From Dicaeum eximium (taxonomy: Eukaryota; Chordata; Aves; Passeriformes; Dicaeidae): 64,000 nt of DNA. A program made the position numbers and the translations under genes. This document shows positions 35,671 through 49,400 of the stretch, in pieces (position 1 is the first letter of the stretch; every line of letters begins with the position of its first letter). Where the stretch lies: positions 100,588 to 164,587 of the forward strand of contig VWZP01002229.1 of the NCBI GenBank assembly GCA_013396995.1, written 5' to 3'. A model generated the notes under the pieces. That model saw nothing but the letters and a program-made list of their open reading frames with translations, was not told where the DNA came from and searched no databases.

Positions 35671-38600
35671 GTGAGTGCTGCTGAAAGATAGGAAGGAATC
35701 CTACTGAAAAGGGTGTGGGCTGAGGAGAGCCTGCACACAAAACAGAGATTACTCCATGAATAGACCTTAAGTAAAAGAAAAATGCTTTGGAGAGGTCATA
35801 AAGGGGATTTTTCCACTGACACTGGAGGACATGAACCTCACAGAAAGGCACAAATTCACTTCTGGATTGCTAAAATGCATAAGCTTACTGTATAAATAAC
35901 TTCTGTGAATATAAAATTGCTTACAAAGGAAGATTTTTTTGTTTTGGTTATAATTTAATAAAGTAGGAAAAAATGTGATGCAAGAGAGGAAATTTAATGG
36001 CCACTTTCTAAGTTTAATCAAGTTTATATATTTCTGTCAGTTAAATTTTTTTCTGACATTAGGAGTAATGCCACAGGTCCTTCTGAAATCACTAGAAGTG
36101 GCTTTGTCACCAAAACCACCTACAAAACATAAAATAATTTAATTTTTTTTCCTTCCATGTTAAAGTGTAATTCAAAACTGTTTTGGTCTCAATTGAAATA
36201 AATGATCAAATATTGACCATATTTAATAACATATAAAAATAAGGTTCAAATTGGGAAAGATGTAATTTCAAGGAAAATAATTTTGAACAGTCACATTTTA
36301 TATTTAGAATTGCAATTTCAGACAATATTTTCACTATGAATAATGAACAGGCTTTTCACAACCAGTGTGTAATTATGACAAAGTATGAATTTTAAATGAA
36401 AAATCTCTTCTGAAAATTGACTTGAATTTGTTTTATTATATATTTGCCTTACAGAAAGGTTGGGTGATTGTTTTAGCCATTTTGTGCTTTTCTCCGTCAT
36501 TCTTTTGGTAAATATTATTTGAAATCGATTGTTTTTCACAAACCCTGATAATTCCCTGCCATCAAAGGGTTTTGGTAAAGCAGCTCTATCTGCCTCTTGC
36601 TTCCCTGTTAATCTGACTGTTGCAGGTTTGCATCAGTTCAATATTTCTCCTCAATCACACCCAAGCACAGTTGTCAGGTTACTGTTCTCATGCTGTTCCC
36701 AGCTTTGTTCTCCCTTAATCTCAGTTCCCAGGCACTGAGCTCAGGCAGCAGCACAGCCTGCTGAGCATAAACGTGTGTTTCATTTGCCTCAAGGGCTACC
36801 ATAAAAATTCCCCATGGTTCTGATCAGTACCAAATGGAAAATCTGTTTACAGAAGATTAGAGAGCCAAACCAGGCGTATTTCCTGCCATGACCTGCTCAG
36901 ACCTGGTGTGGGAATTCCTCCTTTGTGGCTGCACTTCAGTGTCTCCAGTTGTGAGCCAGGACCTGATTCAGCAAGTAACATCCTTGGTTTTCAGAGTGAG
37001 AGTTGGGACAAGCAGCCACAACACCCTGGCATGTTTAAATGTTCTCATGTCTTCTGTTTATTCAGTTTATCAGGAAGTGAGTTAATTTTCAGGTTACTAG
37101 TCAACAGCTGCTGATAAATTATCATGGTCTCTCCCATTCCTCTTCCCTCTGTGAATTTTGTTGTGCATCTTCTGTCCCAATTTGTTCTGACAAGCTGAGA
37201 GGGTATAGTACTAAAAGTTGTCTTTCCGGTTTCTAATCTAAATTCAGTAACTGAATTTTTAAAAAAATCTTAATACCTTCTATTTTCTTCCCAGAGTTAA
37301 AAAAAAAGTATCTCTTTGTCTTGGGTGGAAACCCATCATTTATTGCAGTTTTCTCCTGGAACTTTATTTTGCTTTCATTTCTGTGGTTGCATCTGACAGT
37401 GCATGGAAATCCAGTGTAATTTTTATATGGAGAAATCTGACAGCTCTTTTCCTCTCAATGTCAGAGTGCAGCTGAACTGAGACAACGATAACTGTCTAGT
37501 ACAGTGGCTTTAGCAAAGGCTCTTCATTAGTCAATCTGCATTAAAAACATGTTGCCAAGGCTCTTTTCAGCTGGGGAAATTACCATGCTTTTGAAATAAT
37601 TTACAACGTCCAAAAAAGAGGAGAGAGACATCTGGTCTTCTCAAAAGCAAAGATGAGAGAAGCATTGAAAGAATGCAACAGGAAACATTAGGCAAATGCA
37701 TATTTAAGCAGAGAGGCTGAACTCTGGAGGGTAATGCCATGGTACTGTAAGAAAATGGATGAGGAAAAGATTAATTCCTACTGCTCCATTTTTGTTCTGT
37801 TAAATATATTCCTTAGAGTTGAAAAGACTCAAAGAGATCACGTTTACTTGAAACTGCTACAGTACTTTTCCAGTGTGACCATGTCACACCTTTTCCAGGG
37901 TGACTGATGAACCAGAGTGCCCCTAGCAGTGTACAAAACCATCTCAAGTATCTAAAATCCTAGAAGTTGGGAATGCTAAGGAAACAAGGGCTTTTTTACA
38001 GGAAGAGAGAAATAATTCCACATTTCTTTGGATTCAGTTAGTGGAAGCCTTTTGGTGTGTTTCTATTGGATTTTTATGTGAATTCAGCATTGCCACACCA
38101 CCATGCTACTGCACACCCACTTGAAGGGAAAGCTTGATATGAGCAGGAAATTGAAGCCAGCCTGCCTCATTTCATTGTTCTTTCAGCACAGGAATGACAA
38201 ATATCAAGCCAGAGCACAAGCATTGGTCTAAACAGAAATTGCCCTATAAAGTCTAACCAAGCTGATTTTTCTGGGTATTTCTGCAGAGTCTGGGATTTAT
38301 GTCCCTATGGTGCCAATTCAAGGAATAGCCTGCTGTTGTGCCTATGTGACTTCCAAACCAGCAGGCAGCTGTAGCAGTGGAAATTGGCTGCATGTACATT
38401 GTCTGCAGGTTCCTGTTTGCATTTAGAAAAGTTGAAAGGCCGTGTACTAGAGCCCCTGTAGAGGTGCCACACAGATGTGTGGGTGTGCTCAAGGATTTGT
38501 TCTCCTAGCACAGATCACTCCAGACAGTTACAATGTCCTGCCAGTAAGTGCCATTGCATAGACAGCTGAGTTAGGGTTACTGCCTTAACGTCTGATCTTG

Positions 38601-38737
38601 GGTTTTAAATAATGATTCTTTGTTTTGAAAGTATTGCAAGTATGTGCTTGCAGGTATGTGTCAGCTGACCACCTTGTAGAAAATACCTATAGCCATTCTA
38701 GAAGTAATTTTAAACTTCGTGTTTCTTTTACTTGCAG
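35671..38737. other. Non-coding, possible ALPK2 intron 1
   Basis: AT-rich sequence without coding potential. I specifically looked here for an exon encoding the N-terminal Ig domain of ALPK2 (core Trp and Cys pattern) and saw none. Confidence 0.45.
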
Positions 38738-38945
38738 GTGCACAGAACAAGATTTGCACTTCATTGACAGCTAGAATGACTTTTCTTGACCCAGAACCAG
38801 ATACAAAGAACAAAATTTGCCCAGAATTTTTTGTTGTCCTAAATGAGCTCATGGCAGACTTAAGGGTAGAATGAGCAAAATGGGAAACATTTTGCACGAT
38901 GAAAGAGTTCCCCCTCTGAGGGTGAGACTGTGTTGATTTCATCAG

Positions 38946-40417
38946 GTTCTGACTCTTCAAAAATCACTAATTTATTGCTTGACAAGCTCAGCAAAGCAGG
39001 ATTTTTGTTTCCACTTGAGAAATCCCTCAGACACTTGTCTAACACAGAAGACAACATGGATGTTAAAAATGTAGTTAAATCCCAGGCAACTTTTTCCTGC
39101 CTAAGGGATTTTTCAGAGGATGATGATGACCTGCTTCATTTTAACGGTGTGGTTGATGTCACTGCTGGAAGAGCAGAGGCATACTGCAACAGACTGGTGC
39201 CTTCCCACCCCACAGATGTAACCACTTGTCACACAGGCAACTGTTGCCTTAACACACAAGACTGTGAATCTCCTCAGTTTCTGGAAGATGTCCAGGCATG
39301 TAAAACGACTGGGCTGGGCAGACCTCTAACCAGGAATTCCCTGCTTGGTGAGCAGGCAGACACTTCCATAGGTAATCACACTGATTTTGGAAAAGATGAC
39401 TCCGAAAATTCTGACGGTGTTCTGGAGATTTATGCAGAGGAAGTAACAAGTGTAAGTGATGACTTTTCTGATGATGACCTGGAGTACTTTGAATGTTCAG
39501 ATGTGCTTACAGTGCATGAAGATGAAATCTGGAGAAAGAAATTACAATTTTTATTAGAAAGTGATGATGAAGATGATCTAAAACTGAGTAAGGATTGTGA
39601 TGGGTGTGCTTACTTCCTCAGTGAAATGCCTTGTGTGTTCCAAGTGTCAGATAACACTACGCCTATGGATACCCCCATTGGCTTCTGTGAGCATCAGTCA
39701 AAAATCAAAGGAGTAAATGTAAGGAGAGACCCCTCTATGTACAGCCAGTCAGCTCTGCAGACAGAGATGACTCTCCCTGTTGGACACCACCGAGATAAAA
39801 GTACCATTTTGAAAGACAAAGAGAAGAATCAAGTGCCTGTTGCTTCTGCAGCCACTGGAAATGAACATCCCAGCAGTGAAGAAGAGACTAATGGAAGTGG
39901 CCATCTGGCTGCAGGTTCCTCAAGGGATGAACCAAAGCCCACGGACACTGCCCCTGCCCAGGTAGACTCCTCTGCCAATGGCATAGGTGCTGCTTGCACA
40001 GATCAGGCTTCGGGGACAGTGACAGAAACCAGCCGCAACGGGGACGTGATGGGGGAAAGCTCACTGCTGCTGGAGGAGGGGAGGGGGAATGTGCCAGAGG
40101 GAAATGTACAGCACGCTGTCTGTACCTTAACAGAAAGTCTGAGGAGAAACCTTTTCAAGCTGTTAAACCCTATAGAACTTTGCAAATATGTAAGTACTAT
40201 AGGACAGTCTTTCCAGGCTGCAGCAGCAGGTAGGGAATCCAGAGCTCCGTCTCCCAGTCAGGAAGGTTCAACACAGATTCCCGAGGAGGCAGAAATGCAA
40301 ATGCCAGCTGCTCTGTGTCCAACAGAAGAAGCAGATAAAGACAGTCACTGGGAAAGGAAAAGGACTCGGGAGCTGTCTGAGCAAAACCCGATGCCAGATG
40401 AGAACATCTCATTTGGG
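38946..40417 (+). CDS. ALPK2: ALPK2 first large coding exon
   Basis: An open frame from 38903 to a GTAAGT donor after 40417. An acceptor-like 'tttcatcag' gives a start at 38946 in phase 1. Alternatively the exon begins at the stronger acceptor at 38738 as 5' UTR and translation starts at the ATG at 39056 (context AACATGG). It encodes acidic clusters (SEDDDDLL, VSDDFSDDDLEYFECSD, LESDDEDD) shared with mammalian ALPK2. No known fold; probably disordered. Confidence 0.85.
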
Positions 40418-43400
40418 GTAAGTAACATGTTTATCATTTAACACAAAAGCTGCTCTGCTGGTCTCAGTGCAATTTATTCCTGCTTGTCACAAAATAATGT
40501 AAAATCAAAATTACTTTGAAAGATACTACTCATGTACTTCTGAATGACAGCTACGGCTGGGAGGGAAATCTGGGTTTAGAAAAGGCCCAAGTAAAGCCTA
40601 AGCTGTTCTAATTATAGAGCGAGCCTGATAATGGTGAGAGGCACTAATGGGCCTCTGGACAGCTGGATAGGGAAATCTGATATGGAAGCTATTGCAGAGG
40701 TCTTAGCAAAGTAATGCTTCTTTCAACCCAGAAAGTTTCTCAAATGCTTGTTGTGAGCAGAGAATGCTTTGATTTACTTTCTTTTCAATCTATATTCAAC
40801 AAACAAAACTGTCCTCCACTTATGGTGCTGGAAACCTAAACCAAATCAACAGGAGTTTTGTAACAATGAAGGGAATTCAATGCAGAGAGTTCATGTTACA
40901 GAGGTGAATGGAGCTCTGTGATTTTTAAAAATAAAACAATGAAAGAGTTAGATATTACAGCTGAAATGTACAAACCAATTAGAAGTTCAAACCCCTGTGG
41001 TACTCTCCATGTACTTGCATATTTTACGGTGTTGGTAGAAAATGAGCTGGAGAAATCACTACAGTCGTAGAGACTGGTATGATGCTCTACCAGTTTTCTT
41101 AAGTGGGAAAATTGAATCATCATTTTTATTTCACATGGTAAAGATTCAAGATATATGAATACTATTAAATCATGAATAATCTTTTTGTCACCAGTTTTTC
41201 TGTTTTGAAGATGTGCAGCTAATTGCACAGAAAAAACCCCATTTGTCACAAAAAAAAAGGTTTTTCCAGTTGCACATGCTTTTGTTCATCATTTTCTTCA
41301 TCATTATTTAGGCAAAAATATCTCCCAGTTCTGGGTGTAGTGTCACAGTAGAGTGACTTTAATCTTACCACTGGGGTCTCTTCAGCAGTCAAAAATCACT
41401 GAATTCTTCTTCCTGAAAAATGCTTCTAGGTTTCTCTGGTTTTATGGTATGTAAAATTCCAATCCCATCTGAGGAGCACATGATGTCCTTATGGAATTAA
41501 CCTCCTCAGAGCTTCCTGACAGGGTGTATGGCCGTGGTTTGCCAGAGGCCTGGTTTGCTTTTTTTCCCCAAGTGCAGTGCAATAATTTAAATCCCAGAAG
41601 CCTCTTAGCCAAGAACAGCTGTCAGGTGCCTGTCATAAATTTCAGAGCGTAGTCAGTATGTCTGCATTTCAATGGCCAAAACTTTACACTGGATAAAAAA
41701 TGAATATTGGTGTACACAAAAGGATGAGAACTGGGCACAGGCCAAACCCCCATAAACGTGTGTATGACAGTGAAATTCAGGTGTAGGTTCAAAATTATGT
41801 GATCTTGAAAATGAGCCAAGCAAAAGCATCCTGCCTGAATACTGCTCATTTTTTTGGAGCACTAGAGCAATGTGGACAGCATCTCACAGCACCCATATAG
41901 TAAGCCAGGAACTCCTCAGAAATCTGCCTGTGTAATCTAGGAGAGGCAAGAAAGAATCTATTGCTGCACATGGGTTTCTGTAAAAGTACCCCGGGGTGTT
42001 TGCTGGAGCCCAGCATGAGATAGCTTTGCAAGAGCAAGGAGAGGGGCTCGCAGCAAACCCCATAGCTGACTGCTTTGGAAGGGTGTTGTATTTTCCCTAT
42101 CCATATGGGAATAAAGTTTGCTGAGGGGTACAGAGTAGCCATGGGATCACAGCACTAATGTCCCAAGGATTTACACTTCCCCTTAGTGCAAAGTGTTCAA
42201 ACTGGAACAACCTTTGCAGTGTCTTGTGGCAGCACCTGCTGTGCTGGGTGACCTCTTCCCATTCGATAGTTGAGGTGGGAGGCTCTTCACTCCTTTCACG
42301 ACCTCATGGCCTAGCCCCAGGTGAAATTCTTTATTTACCTGGTGTTTCAGAGCAGCTTTATTAATAGTAGGTCCAAGACACGAAGGTTGCCAGCTGTGTG
42401 ATTTTACATAGTGTACAGAGAGCCAGGCTTTGCTAGGTGTCACTGGGGAGCTGGTCTCTGTTAGCAGGCAGCCAGCACCCTGTCCCTGTCAGTGTTCAGC
42501 ATCCTTGGGTCCCTGGCAGTGGTCAATGTTCAGCACCCTTGGCACAAGGTGCTGCTGTCACTCCTGGGTTACAGAGCCATTATTCTGGTTTTGCTCATGT
42601 CAGAACAGCCTGTTCACATCAAATCTGAGAGATCCTTGGTTTGACCTTCCCAAGACAAATTTCTGTCACTTTAAGATAATTTAGAATTTTGTTATCCAAA
42701 AAGGAGAGAAGCAGAACTGACACAGAAGTTCCAGGTAATTTGGCATCTGGCTGAGATGAGAGCTCAGCATTGCCAGGGAACGGTGTGAGGCTGAGCCATG
42801 CCTGGGGGGGCTGCAGCCAGAGGGGGGCTGTAGCCAGAGGGGGGCTGTGTCAGAGCAAGCAGGGGAGTCCTGCTTGGAGTAACTGCAGCTCATGATGCCA
42901 ACCCTGCTCATTCAATAGGATCTACCCTAGGAATCGCATCCCATTTTGTTGCTCATGTCTTAAGTTGGCTCCAGTCTTTCCTGGGAGACACATGAAAAAA
43001 AAATCCCTTAGAAAATCTGTACCACTTTGGAGCATGGAGTCCTGACAGCTGTGCGTGGTCAGCCTGTTGCTCTATGTTGTTGGCCGAGAACTCACTTTAC
43101 TTTAAATCAAATATTGTAGTTCTTCCTCTTTTTCTGCCTTTTGAGCTGGAATAGCAGGATACTGCCAGAATGTGCCTGTCAGTCTGCAAGACAAAGCACA
43201 TCTCAGGTCTTTGTTTCACCTGTCTAAAGCAGTTGAAATAACTACAGATATTGAGGTATTTCAGCTACTCCAAGGCAGGTGTGCCATTTAAAGCAGTGTC
43301 GTTTTAGGAAAGGGGAATTTGAGTGGCATTACATGAAACAGGTGAGTGGCAAGATCACTAAGGTGGATTGCTGGAGAACAATGTAAAGTAAAAGCAGTCC

Positions 43401-46400
43401 CAAATGTAGTGGATTTGAGGGAGATGAGACCTAGAGACAGTGATGTACTTTTTGTCTGCATTCTAGGGGTGGTTTGTTACACTCCATTTGTGCAAACAGC
43501 GGGATATAAATGTAATATGGGGGCTTTACTTGCAGAGGAGGATTACTTTGCAAAACTATTTCTGCTTAACAAACAGTGAGAAACTATGAGGTAAAATTGA
43601 TCAGCTTCATTACAAATCCTTCTCTAAGGAGCCACGCTTTCAGACTTAAGTCCCAGGAGGTTGATTTCAATCCATTTTGGTGATAGTTACAAGTCAGAAA
43701 CTTGAACTGTTGGGAAATTTTTTTTTCAAAAAAAGGTTAAAAAAATTTGCAAGCCTTCAGGCCTATGTCAAGCTGTAGTTCTAATTTTTAATTACATTGC
43801 TCTATTTTCCTTCTTTGAAGAGTCAAGGTGCTAATCTTAAAAGCATTACCCAGAATTGTGAGAACCTCTGTATGGAGCCCAGAACAGAAAATGAAGGCAT
43901 CTTCAGGGCTTGTGAGAGTACAGGAACCAGCCAGCTCTCTGGTGAAAACATGCTGCAAGTAAAGAATGCAGATTTACAGACCTCTTCTCTTCACTGTGCT
44001 CCTTGTGAAAAGAGAGAAGGTTGTCACCAACAGGTCTTCTCTGGACAAGAAATTATTAGGAATGGCAAAAAGTCAAAGAATCACATTTCCCCTTCTCCTC
44101 TATGGGATATGGACTCTCTTCCTGATAAACAGGAATGCTTGTGTGCTGTTCTCTCTTCTGCAAAGCTGTGTGATGAGCCAGGGGAGGGAGAGCAAAGGTC
44201 TGGGCTTGACATACATGATAGCAGTAACCCAGATCTTCTCTGCAGCCAGTCAGGCAATGAGGCTGTGTCTGAAGCTAATCCCAAATCAGTCCTGGAATCT
44301 GGAGAACCTGAGTGCAAAGGAGATGCTGATATATCTGCAGTGCATGACAAGCTGTGGAAACTTCTTCATGAAGATGACTCAGACTATGGAATCCCATTTG
44401 AAAACAGAGGGATCCCAAGTTTAGGTACGAGGCTGACAGATATCAAAGTCACAGAACTGAACTTTGCGCGGGAGACCTGTTCCGATCATCCTTTGCCAAT
44501 GGATTTGGTAGAAGAGCAGGAACCCATCACAGAACCAGCTCATAACCCCAGAACTGAGAAAGCTGACTGCAATGTTTCTGATATCCTCCTGCAGAGAGCT
44601 GCAGAATGTGAGAGTGCATGCATAGGAAACATTTGTCTTGCACAAGCGGTAGGAACAGATGGTGTCTGTCTAGATTCTGGCACTGGGAATGAGAGGGAAA
44701 CACCATCCATTTGTGTTTCAGCAAACAGTGTCCTCCTAAGTACCCAGGAGTGCTTGGAGGCAAATCCAATGGCCATGGACAGGAATGGATGCACTGTGGC
44801 TTGGGAAGGGGAGCTTGCTGTTAATAATGCTGCCCAAACATGTGAAGCAGGTTCTCCTCAAAGGTTACAAAATACTCAGAGTGATAATTTAGCATGTCCC
44901 AAAGCAAACCCAGCTGACATATCAGATTTGTCACATGGGACAGTTGGACAGTTACTTCATACTGAATACAATATATCCATGATAAATGAGACTGTACCTG
45001 GAGAAGGCTGTCATTTTAAGGACTGTTATCCAGTGAGAGGAGAACTGGCTTATTTCCCCGAAGAGGAAGACATTTTTCCCAGTGAAAATACCAGTCAGTT
45101 TACACATACAGAACACTCTGCTCTTAACACCACACATAAAAGTTATGAAGTCAATTTACAAGAAAAAGGAAATCACTCAGGCTTGGATGCATCAAATGAC
45201 ACTAATTTTGACAGTGAGCATCTTTCAAAAAATAATGGCTGTCAGGATTTTCAAATTGTTTCTAATGCACAGAAATACAGTTATGTCATGCAATTGCCTA
45301 GTTTAATTCAGATTCACGAAACCATAACACATAATAATCTACCCCAAAATACAGACCAACTGACAGAAATAGCAAAACAAGAAGGGGCAGTCCATCCCCC
45401 TTCTGAGGAGCCATTTTTAAGAGATTTTTATCTGGAAGTGCCCAGCTGTGAACCATGTAAACCAGGAGGAGAACATAGAGAGATTTGCATACCTGAGGAG
45501 TACAGGGCTGAAGCTTCCTGTGACTCAGGAGTTAGTCAGGTTTCAGAGAATCAGACTGCAGCTTCCCCATGTAATACAGCAGAACAACATTCATTTTTTG
45601 TTGACAGCACCTTCAGGCCTGATGAAGAGTTAAAAATAGATTCTCCAAAGAATCCCACCTATGCAGCTGGAAGTGTAACATCAGCCAGTGCCCCACTGCC
45701 CAGGGAGGCTCAAAGTGAGCACCACAGCACAGCAGGTGGGGAGGATGGAGGTTCTGGGGATCAGCTACTTTCCCAACAACTGCTTGCAAACAAAACCCTG
45801 CCCTTCCTCACACCTGTAAGCCACTCAGAGGGCCTTCCCAATGAATCTGCAGTGGTGTGTCCCAGCACAAGAAGTGAGGGAAAAACTGGATCCATACAAA
45901 CTGGAGTCAAAGTAAACGGAAATGTAACTACATTGGACATTTCCTGCAAGTCGTGGCAGGGTCTGTTCCAGAGGGTCCCTGGAGAAACCAAAGGGGAAGC
46001 AGCCTTGTGTGAAAATGAACATGAGATTCCAAGAGCTATTGAATATAACCCAGATGAAGCTGAAGCAAAGGCTCCTTTGCACACTTTGACTGGTTCCCAG
46101 GCTCTGAAACAGATGATGAATAATAGCACAGAGCAGTCTTGTCCTGACTTGATCCCTTCCAGCAAGATAACTGAGGCTGAGAATTCAATTAGGTCCACTG
46201 AGTATGATAAAAAGGAGGAAATCAGGACAGCAGAGAGTGTAGTAAGTGGTTTAGTTAATTTGCCACCAGTTGATTCAGGGAACAACCAGTGTTTTCAAGA
46301 GCAACCACCCCACAGAAGAACTCAGTCATTCTCTTTGGTATGGACCACGTTTGATCCATTCCCAGTCAACACAGAAAGTCAAAGAAATCAGGAAGGGTCA

Positions 46401-49400
46401 AAATCCTGCCAGACACCACAGGCTGCTGCAGAGCCTGAGCCCATCAAATGTAAAGAGGACACAACAAAGAGCGGGCATGTAGCTGCTGGAGCTAAGAAGA
46501 AATTGCCACCAGCAACTCTGTCCAAAAAACCCAGGCTGGAGGAGAGGGGAAGTGTCAGCAAGGATCCCAGCTGCATTAAAAAGTCTGGGAAGAACGAGGG
46601 AGGTGTGATCCATAAAGAGGATAGAAAAGAGCAAAGGAAACTCATTTTGAAAAAGGATAGCAAAGGTAAGAGAAAACTGATTTTTCTTTTCTGTCCTTTC
46701 CCATCATTCTGGCTACAGTACAAAATTAAGATTATTGAAAGGCACTGCAAGCCTCTTTCAGACTGACTCGGTCAGCCAAAGGTGCCCTGCCCTCATGGAG
46801 CTTTATTTCCAGATTTGTGCAGTTTGTAATGAGTGCTATGCCCATGCCACAGGGATGAACCCTTTTCTCAGCTGGCAAGTATATTCAATTCATGAACTTT
46901 GTAACCAGTTTGAAATAGTCACTGCCTCATTGGCCTCTTGGAGTAACTTTTCAGGGATGAACAACCTGCTGGTACCACATTACCTACACACCACGTAGCA
47001 GGTGCAAGCTCAGTACTTGTTCTGTTCCTGCAGGGCTGTGTTCCCAGTTATGCTCCTGCATTGGAGCTCCCAACTGCAATTGTCCTCTCTTGGTTACCAA
47101 AGGATTTATTACTAGCAAAGTAGTATTGTAGGCAGTAGAGTACCACTGATAAACAATGTTTTGAGGTCCTGTGTGCTGACTTCTGACTGGTTCTGCATTG
47201 CTTTGCCCTGCTGCAAAAATGACACAGATGAAATGAGCAGTATTAAACTGATACAGGAAACATAATTGAAAGGAGATTCGCGTTGCTGTCAGTCTCTAGA
47301 AGGTTGCTAACACTGTAGCAGGATTATGACTGCTGGGCAGATGAGGGATGTGTTGTTTCTATGGGTAGTTTGCAAGGATCAAGGTCTTATTTTTACCTTT
47401 GGACATGACATTTCATGTTCACATCATAAAATGGTTTAATAGGTCAAAGCAAGACTGAACAGTGACTAAAGGTAAGCTACACATTTGTGGAGCTTTTCAC
47501 ACACTCTAATTACTGTGCTGTCCCGTGAGACTTATACTTTTTCTAATCACATTTTAAAAAACCCCAGACTTTTCTCTGTTCAGAGATGCATTCTTTACCA
47601 GGGAACCAAATGTGTGGGAGGAGAGACACATTCCTTCAAAGCAGAGCAAGAAAACTGCAGTGTCTGTGCAATGCCTGACCTGTTTCCATTACTTGAGGCT
47701 ACACTTGCAAAATGTTTTAAACATTCAGGCTGCATCAGATAACACTGGATTTTCTTCACCTGTTTCTGCTCTGCCTCAGTCTTGACTGAAATATGTCTGT
47801 GCTCTAGAGCATAGTTGTGGCCCTTTCCCTGGCATTATGGGAAGGCTGGTTTGGTTGCTGTGGAATATACTTAGTGTTCTTTTGCATCATTTCAGCTGCA
47901 GGAGGGAAGATTGTTTGCCAGGGCAGGAACCTGGAGCCATTAGTTCTATTTCTAGAGCTGTCACGTCCTGTCTGTGTCACTTTGGCCCTGATACAGCAAG
48001 GTTCACATGGCCCAGACTCAGGGTCTGCCAGTCCAGCGGGGAGACCTGGACTGGATGGGGCCTGGAACTGGGAATGGGGAAAACCATGGCAGTGTGCCTG
48101 ATCCTTTGAGCTGGGTATTACTGGAGTATTACTGCAGGAATGGGATCCCCGAGGGACACATGCCATGCTACCTCATTCAGAGTGCAACAGCTCAGAATTA
48201 ACACAGTAGGAAACAAAACATCTTGCATTTTACATCTCTTACATTGAGCAGGGATTTGTGAGTGGTTTTGGTCACTTGAGGCTGTGTCATGATCCCAAAA
48301 CCTTTCTCTAAGTATATGTTGATCCCCTTTCTTTCCAAGTCCCCTCCAGCCCCCTGCTCATACCATGCCCATGTCCCACTGGAGTGTTCTGTGAGGCAGT
48401 GAAAAGTCCTAGCAGAGATCCAGGCTGGCAGGACCTTTTGGGACTTTCTCCCAGGCTGTGATCAGCTAAAAAATTCTACTAGTTATTAGTACTGAGACAC
48501 AAGAAGTCATCATTACTTACCAGGGATTTCAGTGTTTGTGTTGTTAACACAAAATGTTAAAATACCAAAACAGTGTCAATTGGCTCCAAATCCTAAACTG
48601 TGATTCTTCTGTTTCAAGCCCCCAGGCTGCTGAAGAAGATCCAAGCAGAGTTATTTCCCGACTGCTCTGGAACTATTAAGCTGTGCTGTCAGTTTGGTGA
48701 CATTCATGGTGACTCCACCATTACATGGACTAAAGATTCCAAGTTACTGGCTCGGCTGCAGAGAAGGTAAGGGAATGTTTCTGAAGGACTGGGAGTTTTG
48801 GGGTAACTTTGCTATTCACAGGAGGCAGATCCTCTCACAATGCGTTGATATTGGTCATAGTTTGTGTTCCATCACTTGTTCACAGCCAGTGTCATCCAGA
48901 TTTCAAAAAAATATCTCAAGAAGTTGGAACCTCATTTCACCTAAAGAAGGGTGGAAATTAAAGCTTCTTAAGGCTATTAACAGCATCTAGCTTTTCCATT
49001 TTAATGAAATTAGTTATTTTCCTTGTAGCATTAATGACATTCTGATCTAAAAACTGTTTAGAATGTTTCAAAAATACAAAGCTAACAATACCTGAAAGAA
49101 AAAAAAAATATATTTCCATCAAAATGCACATTTTTGAAAAGATGAAAAATTTTGTAGGAAGGATTCTTCTTACATGTTCTTTTAAGTGGAGAGAAAAATT
49201 TGCATGAATTGGTTAAACTTTGTATTTTGATTCTTCTTGTTTTAACTCTTCTGATTTTCATTGTTGTATTGCATTATCAATTGTAGTATTAATACAGATC
49301 ATTATCTGCTAAATAATTTGCTGTGTTTTAACCAATAAGCAGTGCAGAGAGATCAAATTTATCAGTTTTTCCAATGATAACAAGTAAAATATGTGATAGC

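Noticed and set aside
45761..46285. 174-residue minus-strand frame within the giant ALPK2 exon
   Set aside because: Antisense shadow of the continuous plus-strand coding exon; it resembles no known protein.
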